Source: Prorocentrum cordatum (taxonomy: Eukaryota > Sar > Dinophyceae > Prorocentrales > Prorocentraceae). Taken from it: a stretch of 64,000 nucleotides of DNA. Below, in pieces: positions 1 through 9,355 of the stretch. The stretch covers positions 135,808-199,807 of the forward strand of contig CAUYUJ010001303.1 in NCBI GenBank assembly GCA_963575745.1, written 5' to 3'. The position numbers and the translations under genes are program-made. The notes below the pieces were generated by a model that was given only the letters and a program-made list of their open reading frames with translations, made no database searches and was not told the origin of the DNA. How positions within the stretch are numbered: position 1 is the first letter of the stretch; each line of letters starts with the position of its first letter.

Positions 1-35
1 GGGAGTGTCGCCCTCAACCTCATCGTCCCGGCCAC

Positions 36-56
36 CCGCAGCCGTTTTGGCTCAGG
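36..56 (+). other. Degenerate dinoflagellate spliced-leader relic
   Basis: These 21 bases match positions 2-22 of the conserved dinoflagellate spliced leader (which ends CCATTTTGGCTCAAG) at 18 positions; the differences are C for T, G for A and G for A. A leader inside genomic DNA, not followed by a splice donor, is the known mark of an mRNA that was trans-spliced, reverse transcribed and reinserted. The downstream sequence (57-280) has only a short open frame and runs into a trinucleotide repeat, so the retrocopy body is not recognisable. A chance match to GC-rich DNA is possible but unlikely at this length. Confidence 0.55.
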
Positions 57-81
57 CCGCTCTGGCCCATGCCGCCAGGAG

Positions 82-190
82 ACGCCTGTATTCCCGCCGC
101 AGCGCCCCTCCCGCACATCTATTAGGGCTGGTTTCCGAGCCTGCCCCAAAGAAGACAGGTCGACCCTCGGCGTCCGGCAAACGTGGGTTG
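82..190 (+). repeat. Duplicated segment, copy 1 (copy 2 at 886-985)
   Basis: The stretch starting ATTCCCGCCGCAGCGCCCCT is repeated almost exactly at 886, on the far side of the ATG-repeat tract. The similarity continues through the AGGGCTGG and TCCGAG blocks. The pair frames the microsatellite, as if one unit had been duplicated or the repeat had expanded inside it. Confidence 0.6.
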
Positions 191-284
191 GCGGTCTCCA
201 CGTCTAATTGGGCTTCCTGCCGTATCCCTCCCTCTTTCCCCCACAGACAGGGAGGGTGCGGGGAGGAAGGGCGCGAAGTCATAG

Positions 285-292
285 AATGATGG

Positions 293-354
<62 letters not shown>

Positions 355-708
355 CTGATGATGATGATGATGATGCTGATGCTGATGCTGATGCTGATGC
401 TGATGCTGCTGATGATGATGATTATGATGATGCTGCTGTTCATTATGATGCTGATGCTGATGCTGATGATGATGATGCTGATGATGATGTTGATGATGAT
501 GACGACGATGACGATGATGACGATGACGATGACGATGACAATGCCGATGATGATGCTGATGATGATGCTGATGATGATGATAATGAGGAGGATGACGATG
601 AGGATGAGGATGAGGATGAGGATGAGGATGAGGATGATGCTGATGCTGATGCTGATGATGATGATGATGATGATGATGATGCTGATGATGATGATTATGA
701 TGATGATC

Positions 709-803
<95 letters not shown>

Positions 804-875
804 AACCGCGACGACGACGACGACGATGATGATGAGGAGGAGGAGGAGGAGGAGGAGGAGGAGGAGGAGGAGGAG
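285..875 (+). repeat. GAT/GCT then GGA trinucleotide microsatellite
   Basis: An almost pure (ATG)n tract with interspersed GCT, GAC and GAG triplets, ending in (GGA)n from about 829. Long open frames exist in several frames on both strands only because the repeat period is three; none is accepted as a gene. Confidence 0.9.
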
Positions 876-885
876 GCGTATGCAT

Positions 886-985
886 TCCCGCCGCAGCGCC
901 CCTCCCGCAACACTCCTAGGGCTGGCCTCCGAGCTCGCCCCCACAAGAAGCCTCGGCGTCCGGCCCTCGCGTCCTGGGCGTCGGC
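886..985 (+). repeat. Duplicated segment, copy 2 (copy 1 at 82-190)
   Basis: Second copy of the block described at 82-190, with scattered substitutions and a slightly different end. Confidence 0.6.
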
Positions 986-1040
986 AGCGCCTGCTGTGCC
1001 GGCGGGGGGCTTCGAGGAGGAGTGGGTGTGGATACTACAC

Positions 1041-1240
1041 AGGAGACCCGTGCCAAGAAACACTCTGCTTGCCTCCAGGTTGCCTTGGGTTTCTTGGGTT
1101 TCGATGGTTTTGCTACGGGAAGCGCGACGTTCCCACACCAAAAATCAATGGACGTCCTGGGGTCTCAGGGTTGGGTTTCTTGTGGAAGGTTTCTTGTGAA
1201 CTGGCCCCCACCGTATCGCGGCCGGGGCCGCGAAGTCGCC
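1041..1240 (+). repeat. Dispersed repeat family A, copy 1
   Basis: Shares long blocks with 36065-36260, including CTTGGGTTTCGATGGT and GACGTCCTGGGGTCTCAGGG followed by TTGGGTTTCT. Function unknown; no intact reading frame is shared between the copies. Confidence 0.6.
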
Positions 1241-1282
1241 CAGATCTTCGGGAGCCTTGGCCCGAGGGTCAACAATGCAATT

Positions 1283-1440
1283 CGGAGGAGGAGGAGGATG
1301 TACCCATACCTCTGTCCTGTCCTCGATTCCCCCCATTTTGGGGCCTACTCGGAGGCCCTCATCGCCACCGTCGGATTCGCCTCGAAACTCTGGTCAGAAG
1401 GCACTCCGGGAGGTCCGGGGAGTAGTGGCATCGGTGCCTT
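1283..1440 (+). repeat. Dispersed repeat family B, copy (+)
   Basis: Family B has the form GGAGGA...GTACCCATACCTCT...GGGCCTCCTGGGAGGCCCTCGTCGCC...CCTCGAAA..CTGATCAGAA. This copy has close relatives at 60930-61110 and 63888-63975 on this strand, a partial one near 11085-11165, and reverse-strand relatives at 2110-2220 and 2690-2880. Confidence 0.6.
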
Positions 1441-1482
1441 TTGGTCTCCCCAGCAACCTGGTGCGGGATCCTGCAGAGGCAG

Positions 1483-1590
1483 GGTTGCACTGGCCCGGGT
1501 CAGCGCGAAGGATCTTGCAGGATTCTGCAGGATTTTGCAGGATCGCGCGACGCCCGACTGACCCAGGTTTGGATTGACCCGGGTCAGTTT
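1483..1590 (+). repeat. GCAGGATCTT-type repeat (family C), copy 1
   Basis: Short iterations of TTGCAGGAT followed by GACCCGGGTCA. A longer relative lies at 16560-16740 with the same order of blocks. Confidence 0.55.
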
Positions 1591-1745
1591 AGGAGGAACA
1601 AAAACACACAGACACAATGAATCGTCGATTCCCCAGAAACTATGGAAAACTATGGGACGTGGGGGGGAAGACGATAGTCGAAAGAAACATATGGAAAACT
1701 GTGGGGAGTCTTGGGATTTGTGTGTGTTGCTTTTTGAGTTCCTGG
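1588..1745 (+). repeat. MITE-like repeat family D, copy 1
   Basis: Begins AGGAGGAACAAAAACACACA and contains CACAATGAATCGTCGATT. It matches the reverse complement of 4560-4710. Both ends carry related A/CACACA-rich sequence in opposite orientation, which suggests a small inverted-repeat element; no target duplication was identified. Confidence 0.5.
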
Positions 1746-1884
1746 GCCCCTCATCAGTGTGGCCCCGGGACTCACAGGCTTTTCTTCTCGCCCCGAGAGG
1801 CCCCCGGGCCTCCGAGCCCTCGTCCGCGCACGTTCCCGGGGCCACCGGTGCGCGCCCGCCTCCTCCTTCTGCATCCCCCCCCAT

Positions 1885-2098
1885 TCTCCTTCTCCTCCTC
1901 CGCCTCCTCCTCCTCCTTCTCCTCCTCCTCCTCCTCCTTTCCCCCTCCTCCTCTTCTCCTCCCTCCTCCTCCTCCTCCTCCTCCTCCTCGTCCTCCTCCT
2001 CCTCCTGCTCCTTCTTCCCCTCCTCCTCCTTCTCCTCCTCCGTTCTTCGTCCTCCTCCTCCTCCTCCTGCTCCTCCTCCTCTTCTCCTCCCTCCTCCC
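1885..2098 (+). repeat. CTC/TCC trinucleotide low-complexity tract
   Basis: Imperfect (CTC)n with TTC and GTC interruptions. The open frames across it are repeat artefacts. Confidence 0.85.
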
Positions 2099-2109
2099 TG
2101 GCCGGCCTC

Positions 2110-2220
2110 GCCCGCCGGCCAGGAGAAGGCAGGTGTGCCGATGCCGCTGCTCCACGGGGCTCTCCCCGGCTGCGTTCTGATCAGGACGTCGAGGAGAATC
2201 CATCGGTGGCCACGTGTGAG
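2110..2220 (-). repeat. Dispersed repeat family B, reverse copy
   Basis: The reverse complement carries the TCCTCGACGTCCTGATCAGAACGC block of family B, comparable to 60998-61055. Confidence 0.5.
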
Positions 2221-2264
2221 CCCTGCCCCTGCAGTCAACCCGCGGAGTAAGGATGATCGGGCGA

Positions 2265-2415
2265 AGAGAACTATGCACATGCACCGATCCTGGCAAGGCC
2301 CATCCTTGACCCAGGATCGGTGCATATGCCTTCCTGGCCAAGGTAGGAGGGCGTATGCACCGATCCTGGGCTGAGGATGGGCCTGGCCAGAATCGGTGTA
2401 TGTGCATAGTTCTCT
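2265..2415. repeat. Large fold-back inverted repeat
   Basis: Arms of about 66 bp (2265-2330 and 2350-2415) are near-perfect reverse complements around a spacer of about 20 bp. The outer ends read AGAGAACTATGCACAT and ATGTGCATAGTTCTCT. Each arm carries two CACCGAT.CTGG motifs. The structure is that of a fold-back or MITE element; no flanking target duplication is evident. Confidence 0.8.
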
Positions 2416-2689
2416 TTCCTCTAGATGAGCAACTTGTCCTAGGTTACCCTTGCATCCTTGCCCCTCCGGTCCATCCCTGGCAACTTTCGCTAGCCAGCCC
2501 CTTAGGGTACCCTTGGGGCGGGCTTTCCAAGGCCCTTGCATCCTTGTCGTGCATCCTTACTCCGCGGGTTGACTGTACCCCCCTTCGATGTCTGAGGTGA
2601 GGTGGGTTGGGGGATTCACTTCGTTCGGGAGCTTCCGAGCGGAGTGATCCCCCCCACCCCCCCTTCAGAAACCGTGCGAGGCGGGGGCA

Positions 2690-2880
2690 GGGTTCACATG
2701 TGGCCGCCGAGTCCAGCCGTGGCGACGGGGGCCTCCCAGGAGGCCCGAAAAAAGGCGAATACGAGGGGAGGGTGGCGGTATCGGTGCCGCTTCCTCCTCC
2801 GTTCGCCCCCCTTCTCGCCCCCAGGACGTCGAGGCCAATCCCTCCTGGCCGTCCCCGACGCTTCTGTGGGAAGGTACATT
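2690..2880 (-). repeat. Dispersed repeat family B, reverse copy 2
   Basis: The reverse complement contains the GGGCCTCCTGGGAGGCCCCC and GTCGCCAC blocks of family B. Confidence 0.5.
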
Positions 2881-3384
2881 CTCCTTCAAGCAGTGGCGAA
2901 GCGTCTTGTCTTACCGATAGGCCCACCAAACAATATGTTACTAAGTTTTTTGAGTTGCACAACATGTTCCTAGAACATTTCTGGCTGAAGCCGTCTTGCT
3001 TTCATCTGTCGGGCTCACGCTCCAAGATCATTGTTTTGATTATTCGAAGATGCCTTGGTGCTAAGAACATTTCACGGTTGGCCCATGGGGATACCGGGAC
3101 GGTCGGTCTCTGCTCAACTCCTCTCTGACCCCCCCAACACCCCCCGGTGGCGCCTCCCTGCATGCGGCGACCCTGCCCGCGGCCCCCGGCCGCCGCGAGT
3201 CTGCCGCGGGTGCTGCTGGCGCTGGCGCTCCCGGCGTTCGCCAGCTTGGCGCGCCCAGCGCTCCCCGCGGGGGCCGCGGCGGTGAGGATCAGGGGCAGCG
3301 ATATGGGGGATCCCAGACATGATCGCGTCTTTTAAATTACCCCAGTGCGACCCTACCTAGAAGTTGGAGCCCCTAGGAAACCAG

Positions 3385-3800
3385 CATTAGTTGCTATGCT
3401 ATGCCATGTCATGTCATGCTAAGCTGCGCTATGATATGATATGCTATGATATGCTGCGCTATGCTATGATATGAAATGCTATGCTATGCTAGGCTATGCT
3501 ACATCATGCTGCGCTGTGCTATGCTAAGCTATGATATGATATGCTATGCTGCGCTATGCTATGTTATACTATGCTATGCTGCGCTATGCTATGCTATGCT
3601 ATACTGGGCTATGCTATGATAGCTGTGCTGCGCTATGCTATTGCTACGCTATGCTATGCATTGCTGTGCTCTGTTATGCTAAAGCTCGGCGAAGCTAAGA
3701 TGAAGGTAAGCAATGCTAATATAAACCTGAGCTAAGATGACGCTAAGCGAAACTAAGATGAACTAAGCTAAGCTAAGATGAGATAAGCACCGATAAGCTA
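3385..3800 (+). repeat. ATGCT/TATGC degenerate satellite
   Basis: Iterated five-base units (ATGCT, GCTAT, AAGCT) with GCGCT interruptions, drifting from ATGCT-rich to CTAAG-rich toward 3800. Confidence 0.85.
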
Positions 3801-4175
3801 AGGGGCCGTCACTGGGGGAACCGCGGGGCGGATCCTGGGGGAACCGCCCTGGGCGGGACCCACTGCCTGGCCCCTTTGAGAGTAGGCAGAGCCTAGGTAG
3901 GGAACCTCAGGACCGTCAACCGGCCCAGGAGGAAAAACCGGCCCCAGGGAAAGGGTCGGGACTTCCAACGCCGTCCTGAAAAAATCAGGACGTCGCATGT
4001 CGGGGATAGGCACAGGGGTGGAAACATGGACCCCCAATCGCCCATGCATCGCCGACAGGGGCCCCGTAGCCCCAGCCTGCCCAGGGACGGGCGGATTCGC
4101 TACCGGGGGCCCATCGCCGATCTATCGGCGATGTATCGCCGATTCCAGGTCGGTGTTCCCCCCCTTATGCTAGTC

Positions 4176-4323
4176 TCAAGTCGGGCATGTCCCTCTGCAG
4201 GAGGACTATTCAACAATAGTCAAACAATAGTCCGGGGACGACTTTTCTCGTATTATTGAACGTGTTTTGACTACTTGTCATTTCTCGTCCAGAATCTGCC
4301 TGCATGAGGACATGCCCGACCTA
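4176..4323. mobile_element. MITE with 9-bp target duplication (Mutator-like)
   Basis: This 148-bp element starts TCAAGTCGGGCATGTCC and ends GGACATGCCCGACCTA, giving imperfect terminal inverted repeats. The nine bases ATGCTAGTC lie immediately on both sides (4167-4175 and 4324-4332), a perfect target duplication. Nine-base duplications are typical of Mutator-like transposons; no transposase is present, so it is non-autonomous. Relatives are at 10198-10396 and 17910-18073, with end fragments at 30555-30597, 60126-60158 and 63971-64000. Confidence 0.75.
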
Positions 4324-4559
4324 ATGCTAGTCCCCCACCTATCGCGGCCCTCCAGAGGATCGCGGCCAGCGAGGCCGCGAGCCTGCTCGGGGTGGCCGTG
4401 GGCACCACGGGGGGCGCGCTGAAGACAGCCCCGGGGGGGCGTCCGCCGGGGGAGGTGCCCGAGCCAGGGGTCACGTCGGGCTCGAGATGCGAAGCTCGAG
4501 GTGTTCGGATGTGCTCGTCGGTTCTCGTCGGCCCTCCAGCCTCGGGATGCAATCCTGAA

Positions 4560-4710
4560 GGGGAACTGGGACACACAAATAAATACACACAAATAAACAT
4601 ATCCCCCATATTTTCCCATATTTTCTGGGTTTTTGTCTTCCCGCCCAATTCCCATATTTTCCCAAAAATCGACGAATAATTGTGTCTGTGTGTTTTTTCC
4701 CCTCCTGAAA
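4560..4710 (-). repeat. MITE-like repeat family D, copy 2
   Basis: The reverse complement matches 1588-1745 (GGAAAAAACACACAGACACA, then ATTCGTCGATTT). See that entry. Confidence 0.5.
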
Positions 4711-4902
4711 TCCAGCGGCTGCGCCTTGCAGAGATCGTTCCAGGAGTGCCCGGATCGTCCCGAGCGGCCGCCAGAGCGGCCGCCAGCGAACACCAAGGGC
4801 CTCCCCAAGGAACAGCGTTAGGGGGCGGATGGGTTCCGGGGGAGGGTGCGTCGACCCCCCCAAAACCACCGCATGGGGGATCGATCTTCGTGGACCTCCG
4901 CA

Positions 4903-4963
4903 GGCGGTGGATATGGATACATTGGGGCCCCCAGGGGTCACAATACATCCATATCCACCGCTC
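4903..4963. repeat. Hairpin, GGTGGATATGGATA arms
   Basis: GCGGTGGATATGGATACATT is mirrored by AATACATCCATATCCACCGC around a short GC-rich loop. The same GGATATGGATA motif occurs in a fold-back at 8322-8510, and a related GGTGGATACGGATATG lies near 61784. Confidence 0.7.
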
Positions 4964-5211
4964 GCTAGGGCACCATGACGGCGGTTCCCAGACGGTGCAT
5001 ACGGATAGCTCCCCGCCTCGCGGAGCGTTCCCCCTCACTGAGGCCCAAGCATCGAGGGATGAATGGCTCGAGGGTTGAGATGCTTTCAGTTGGACGCCTT
5101 TCGCTTTCTTTGGGCATCCTGGAGGCGCTTCGTGGCCACGGCTCGCTTCCCTTCGAGACTCTGGCTATGTGCCGTCCTGGTTTGCCAGGGGTGGCGACTG
5201 CACGGGATAGA

Positions 5212-5355
5212 GGAGGAGGAGGAGGAGGAGGAGGAGGAGGAGGAGGAGGAGGAGGAGGAGGGGGAGGGGGAGGAGGAGGAGGAGGAGGCGGAGGCGGAGG
5301 AGGAGGAGGAGGAGGAGGAGGAGGAGGAGGAGGAGGAGGAGGAGGAGGAGGAGAG
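5212..5355 (+). repeat. GGA trinucleotide microsatellite
   Basis: Nearly pure (GGA)n; the poly-Glu, poly-Gly and poly-Pro frames are artefacts. Confidence 0.9.
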
Positions 5356-5509
5356 GGAGGGGAGGGGGACAAGCTAGGTGCGCTCGCGTCATATCTGACG
5401 TCCTACCCCTCCCTCCCATCCCTTACCATGGCGCTGATTTTCTCTATCCGCGGACGCGTGTCGTAGCGGACCTGTGGCTCCGCGCGCGCGTGCGTAGTGG
5501 GTGGTGGTG

Positions 5510-5757
5510 CACGTGCGTGCGTGCGTGCGTGTGTGCGTGGTTGTGGTGGTGGTGGTGGTGGTGGTGGTGGTGTGGTGGTGGTGGTGGTGGTGATGGTGGT
5601 GGTGGTGGTGCTGGTGGTGGTGGTGGTGCTGCTGGTGGTGGTGTGATGGGCTGGTGGTGATGGCTGATGTGGTGCTGGTTGGTGGTGGTGGTGGTGGTGG
5701 TGGTGGTGGTGGTGGTGGTGGTGGTGGTGGTGGTGGTGGTGGTGGTGGTGGTGCGGC
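5510..5757 (+). repeat. GTGC and GGT microsatellite
   Basis: GTGCGTGC repeats merge into (GGT)n with a few GAT and GCT triplets. Confidence 0.9.
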
Positions 5758-5991
5758 GCGGTGGTGCGGCGCGGTGGTGGCGGGCGGATGGGCGCGCGAG
5801 AAAGAGGCCCGCGCTGGGGCGAGAACGCCATCCTGAACGACGGAGGCCAAACACCGATCCGAAAATGAGGCCCACGCTGGAGCGGGAGCACGATTCGGAA
5901 CGATTCGGGAGCAGAAATGAGGCCGGCGCCTCAGCGAGAGCAGCATTTAGAAAAAAACACAAGCGAAAACCCAACTCCGGGGAATCCGGTG

Positions 5992-6091
5992 NNNNNNNNN
6001 NNNNNNNNNNNNNNNNNNNNNNNNNNNNNNNNNNNNNNNNNNNNNNNNNNNNNNNNNNNNNNNNNNNNNNNNNNNNNNNNNNNNNNNNNNN
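5992..6091. other. Assembly gap, 100 N
   Basis: Exactly 100 Ns. The sequence resumes in a GAG/GAA-rich tract, so the gap probably spans unresolved repeat and may hide upstream exons of the gene that follows. Confidence 0.98.
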
Positions 6092-6400
6092 GGAGGAGGA
6101 GGAGGAGCAGGAGGAGCAGGCGGATGACGAGGAGGAGGGGGTGGAGGATGAAGAGGAGGAGGAGGAGCAGGAGAAGGAGGAGGAGGAGGAGGAGGAGGAG
6201 GAGGAGGGGGAGGAAGTGGACGAGGTGGAGGCGGAGGCGGAGGAGGAGAAGGAGGAGGAGGAGGCGGAGGAGGAGATCCTGTGCCCAGGACGGGCCCGGG
6301 CCAGCATCGGTGAGGCGGCCAGCCGACGCCCCCCCAGACAGCGCTCCGACGGAAGATCAAAGAGAACCACCCATAGTCGGAGAAGAGAAACGGAATGAGC

Positions 6401-6552
6401 ATAAATTTGTGGCGCTCCGCGCAGAGCTCTTGGATCGGTGTCCTGATCCCCCTGGCAGCGCCTCCAGCGCCGCCCCGGGCGCGCTCCGCGCGCCTGGGAT
6501 GGGGTTCTGGCCCAGGTCCGAGAAAAATCCGCGCGGAGCGCCAGACGTTTAT
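6401..6552. mobile_element. Introner-like element, copy 1 (inside an intron)
   Basis: Terminal inverted repeats ATAAATTTGTGGCGCTCCGC and GCGGAGCGCCAGACGTTTAT bound about 150 bp. The interior holds CGGAGCGCGCC-type palindromes and the block CGAGAAAAATCCGCGCGGA, shared with copies at 6870-6978 and 30911-30990. It lies just upstream of the splice acceptor that precedes the exon at 6580, so it appears to make up most of that intron. Introners with terminal inverted repeats are known in dinoflagellates; this family assignment is inference. Confidence 0.6.
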
Positions 6553-6579
6553 GTTTCTGCCGTTTTTGTTCCTCGAGCC

Positions 6580-8104
6580 CAGACGTCGTGAAGGATGACG
6601 GGACGCGGCTGCAAAAGGTCAGGGAGGCCTACGCCGTGCTCGACGCGGACAACGTGCCGAGCAACTGGAACCTCGAGGACTTCGAGCCCCACAGTCGGTC
6701 GCGGGCCCCCCGCAGGGCTTCCTCGCCTGCCACGGGCAACGTGGGCAGCTGGTCCAGTGGAGGGAGACAACACGATTACCATGTTGAGGGCTGAGCGAGG
6801 AAACGTCGGTGTCGATCGTCGAAGAGGGGTGATCACGATCGACAGCAGAAGGAACCAAAACGCCATACACAAACTTTGGCGCTCCGCGCGGAGCGCGCCA
6901 GGGGCTGCGCCGGAGGCGCCGCCAGGGGGGGGGCCCAGCGCAGATCCAAGAAATCCGTGCGGAGTGCCAAAAGTTTATCCTCGTCTAGTGTCGATTGTGG
7001 TCACCGCGAGTCATCTTGGCGAACTGGCGGCGGTCTGCATAAAAGCCATGGCCGAGGTCGGACCCCGCGACATCTCGGTCATGGTCATCGTGTTTCTTCC
7101 CTCCATCCAGCCCCTCCGCCCAGAGGAAGGCGGCAGAGATGGAGGAGGAGAGGTGGCGGAAGTCGGCGGCCAGTGCAGCGCCGAGCTCTGAGGAAGATCG
7201 GGCCAGGCGGCGCGCGAACGCAGCCGAGTTGGAGAGGCAGGGCTGGGTGAAGAATCTGATGAACGAGCAGATAGACAATCAGGTTTTCCAGTCGTCGCGG
7301 CCCGGTCAAAAGGCACCCACGCTGACGATGGATTGGTACCGGGCAATGACCAACATCCGTGTCAGGGCGGAGCCGAACGTGCAGAGCCCTGCCTTGGGCA
7401 CTGTTATTTAATCGCTTCGCTCATTCCGCCAGCCCTGGAGCGCTATTTGGGGCCTCTTGGGGCCGTCTTGGGGACTTCTTGGGGGGCTTCTTGGGAGCGT
7501 CTTGGGGCTCCTTGGCGGCGTCTTGGGCTCCCCTGGGGCTCCTCTGGGGCGGGAGGGGGGGTAGTCGATTGCAGCCACCCCCTCGGAGGCCACGATCCTC
7601 GAAATGGGTGGCGAAAAATAGCCTCCCCCCTGGGGATCGCCCAGGACCCGGCCGGGGATCGGCCGGGGTACTTTTCGTCCGAGGGCCCCCAGGGGCCGCC
7701 CCGCGCGCGCGACCATAGAAATAGTGTTAAGTACTCCAGATTTCGTAATAGAGGGAGGGGGGTCTCAGTTCGGGGGGGGTCTCTTCCAGGCTATCTTGGA
7801 GGGCCTGGGGTGTCTGGGGACGATGTTTTGGAGGGTTCTCCCACGGGGGAGGTCTGAAATGGCTTGTCTTGGAGGGTCCAGACCCCCTCCCTTTTATTAC
7901 GAAATCTGGAGTAGTTACCGGAGATCTTAGCACGCCTCTAGCCCGTTGGGCCGGCGAATTCGCGAGGGCGAGACAGTTCAGGTCAACGCCGAGCTGGTGG
8001 AGAGTGGGCAGAAGTTCTTGAAGCTCAAAAACCAGGACGGGTGGGTCTTTCAGAGGGGAGTCTCTGGCGAGTGGAAGGGCAAGCAGATACTGGTGAGGTT
8101 CTGA
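6580..8104 (+). CDS. SH3-like-domain gene, interrupted by introns
   Basis: The only convincing spliced host gene here. Coding pieces: about 6580-6775 (V-K-D-D-G-T-R-L-Q-K-V onward, charged), about 7111-7399 (R-K-A-A-E-M-E-E-E-R, an Arg/Glu/Ala-rich helix, then Y-R-A-M-T-N-I-R-V-R-A-E-P-N) and 7952-8104 (R-E-G-E-T-V-Q-V-N, ending W-K-G-K-Q-I-L-V-R-F and TGA). The join between the last two pieces rebuilds the start of a bacterial-type SH3 fold: N-x-R-x-E-P, then S-P-x-L-G, then E-G-x-x-V-x-V, then D-G-W-V. Acceptors of the form CCAG precede the first two pieces. The 5' end is not defined: it lies in a Glu-rich tract next to the N gap, and upstream exons may be missing. The domain call follows family pattern; the molecular role is unknown. 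Confidence 0.6.
6870..6978. mobile_element. Introner-like element, copy 2 (inside an intron)
   Basis: Ends AAACTTTGGCGCTCCGCGCG and GTGCGGAGTGCCAAAAGTTT are inverted repeats matching those of copy 1. The interior CAAGAAATCCGTGCGGA block is shared with 6401-6552 and 30911-30990. It sits between the coding pieces ending near 6775 and starting near 7111. Confidence 0.6.
7400..7951 (+). other. Intron splitting the SH3-like domain, flanked by direct repeats
   Basis: The coding sense stops in this stretch and resumes exactly in the domain at 7952. The sequence AGCCC..(G)..TTGGGC occurs at both edges (7385-7399 and 7940-7951), so the boundaries are direct repeats. No simple GT-AG pair fits; AG lies at 7940-7941. 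The interior holds GGGGC-rich minisatellite and a MITE at 7731-7915. Confidence 0.5.
7731..7915. mobile_element. MITE with about 20-bp terminal inverted repeats
   Basis: TACTCCAGATTTCGTAATA at the left is the reverse complement of TATTACGAAATCTGGAGTA at the right, and GGGAGGGGG / CCCCCTCCC extend the match inward. About 185 bp, inside the intron above; no coding capacity. Confidence 0.75.
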
Positions 8105-8321
8105 AGCACTAGCCCATGTGAGTAGCATCTGCTCTCTGCGACAGCCTCCTTTGTATAATTCAGCGTTCGCAAGGCATGCGTAGAGTTTTACAGTTTCGGA
8201 TGTAGCCCGAACTTGCTTTCTGCAAAGTAAGCGCCGGCTAACTGCCTGTGTGATTGGCTTGGTGATGGATTGTCTGGACTGACGTGGTGAGCCCTCCTGG
8301 GGCCATCTTATAAGCGGGCAA

Positions 8322-8510
8322 GACTTCTGTCCATATCCATTGCAGCTTGAAGTTTCGGGCTCCCTTCCCCAGAAAGCCGAGGCGCACTGGATTGCAATGA
8401 AAATCTGGCCTCTAAATGTTCGATTTTTATCCATATCCAGTGCGCCTCGGCTTTGCGGCGCCTCTTCCAAGAAAGTCCACGACGCGCTGGATATGGATAT
8501 ATTGCCCGCG
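8322..8510. repeat. Nested fold-back with GGATATGGATA motifs
   Basis: AAAGCCGAGGCGCACTGGAT near 8372 is mirrored by ATCCAGTGCGCCTCGGCTTT near 8437. Outer TCCATATCCATTG and GGATATGGATATATTG also pair. Related to the hairpin at 4903-4963. Confidence 0.7.
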
Positions 8511-8984
8511 TCAAGGGCCCTCGGTCAAACAAGGGGGGGTCCCTGATTAGGGTCCCCCCGTCGCAGCCCTCTGAATCGCATCGTGGCTGCTCTTGAGGCA
8601 CAGTTTAGTGTTTTGGGGGTCGTCTTGGAGCCCTCCTGGGCCCCAATCGTGAAACCGTCTTGATGCCCCTAAAGCTCACCAAGAGCAAACTGACGAGGAG
8701 GCAACATATGCACACTGATTCATATCATGGTTTTTTAGTGGTAATTCTTTACGCTTCGCGTATCCCCACCAGCCCATCTCACAGCAGCAACTCTTGCGAA
8801 GCATGCCGACAGTCGTGTTTTTCAGGCGTGTGTCCGCTTGGCCCCGCATATCTCCCCTGTTCCTCCTTCCTCCCGCCTCCTTGTACATCCTCCTTGTGGG
8901 GGGAGCGGGAGAAGGACGAGGCGGAGGAGGAGGGAGAGAAAGCGCTCCTCGTGATTTGAGTCGTTTGGGGTTTCTCGTCCTGGT

Positions 8985-9355
8985 GTGAGTCGTTCGGGCC
9001 CTTCTTCCTGGTGTGAGTCGTTCGGGCTCTTCGTGGTGTGAGTCGTTCGGGCTCTTCGTCCTGGTGTGAGTCGTTCGGGCTTCTCGTGGTGTGAGTTGTT
9101 CGGGCCCCTCGTCCTGGTGTGAGTCGTTCGGGCCCCTCCTCCTGGTGTGACTCGTTCGGGCTCCTCGTGGTGTGAGTCGTTCGGGGCCCTCGTCGTGGTG
9201 TGAGTCGTTCGGGCTCCTCGTGGTGTGAGTCGTTCGGGCGCCTCGTCCTGGTGTGGGTCGTTCGGGCCCCTCCTTGTGGTGTGAGTCGTTCGGGCTCTTC
9301 GTGGTGTGAGTCGTTCGGGCCCCTCGTCCTGGTGTGAGTCGTTCGGGCTCCTCGT
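8985..9355 (+). repeat. GTGTGAGTCGTTCGGGC minisatellite
   Basis: At least a dozen iterations of GGTGTGAGTCGTTCGGGC with variable CTCCTCGTCCT or CTCCTCGT linkers, giving mixed 21-29 bp periods. The long reverse-strand frames (DSHHEEPERLTP-like) are products of this repeat. Confidence 0.9.

Noticed and set aside
208-1425. Open frames of 220-400 codons across the ATG repeat (poly-Met, poly-His, poly-Ile)
   Set aside because: The repeat period of three keeps all frames open; no flanking coding signal.
5444-6591. Frames crossing the N gap
   Set aside because: They are open only because Ns are unreadable; no claim can be made across the gap.
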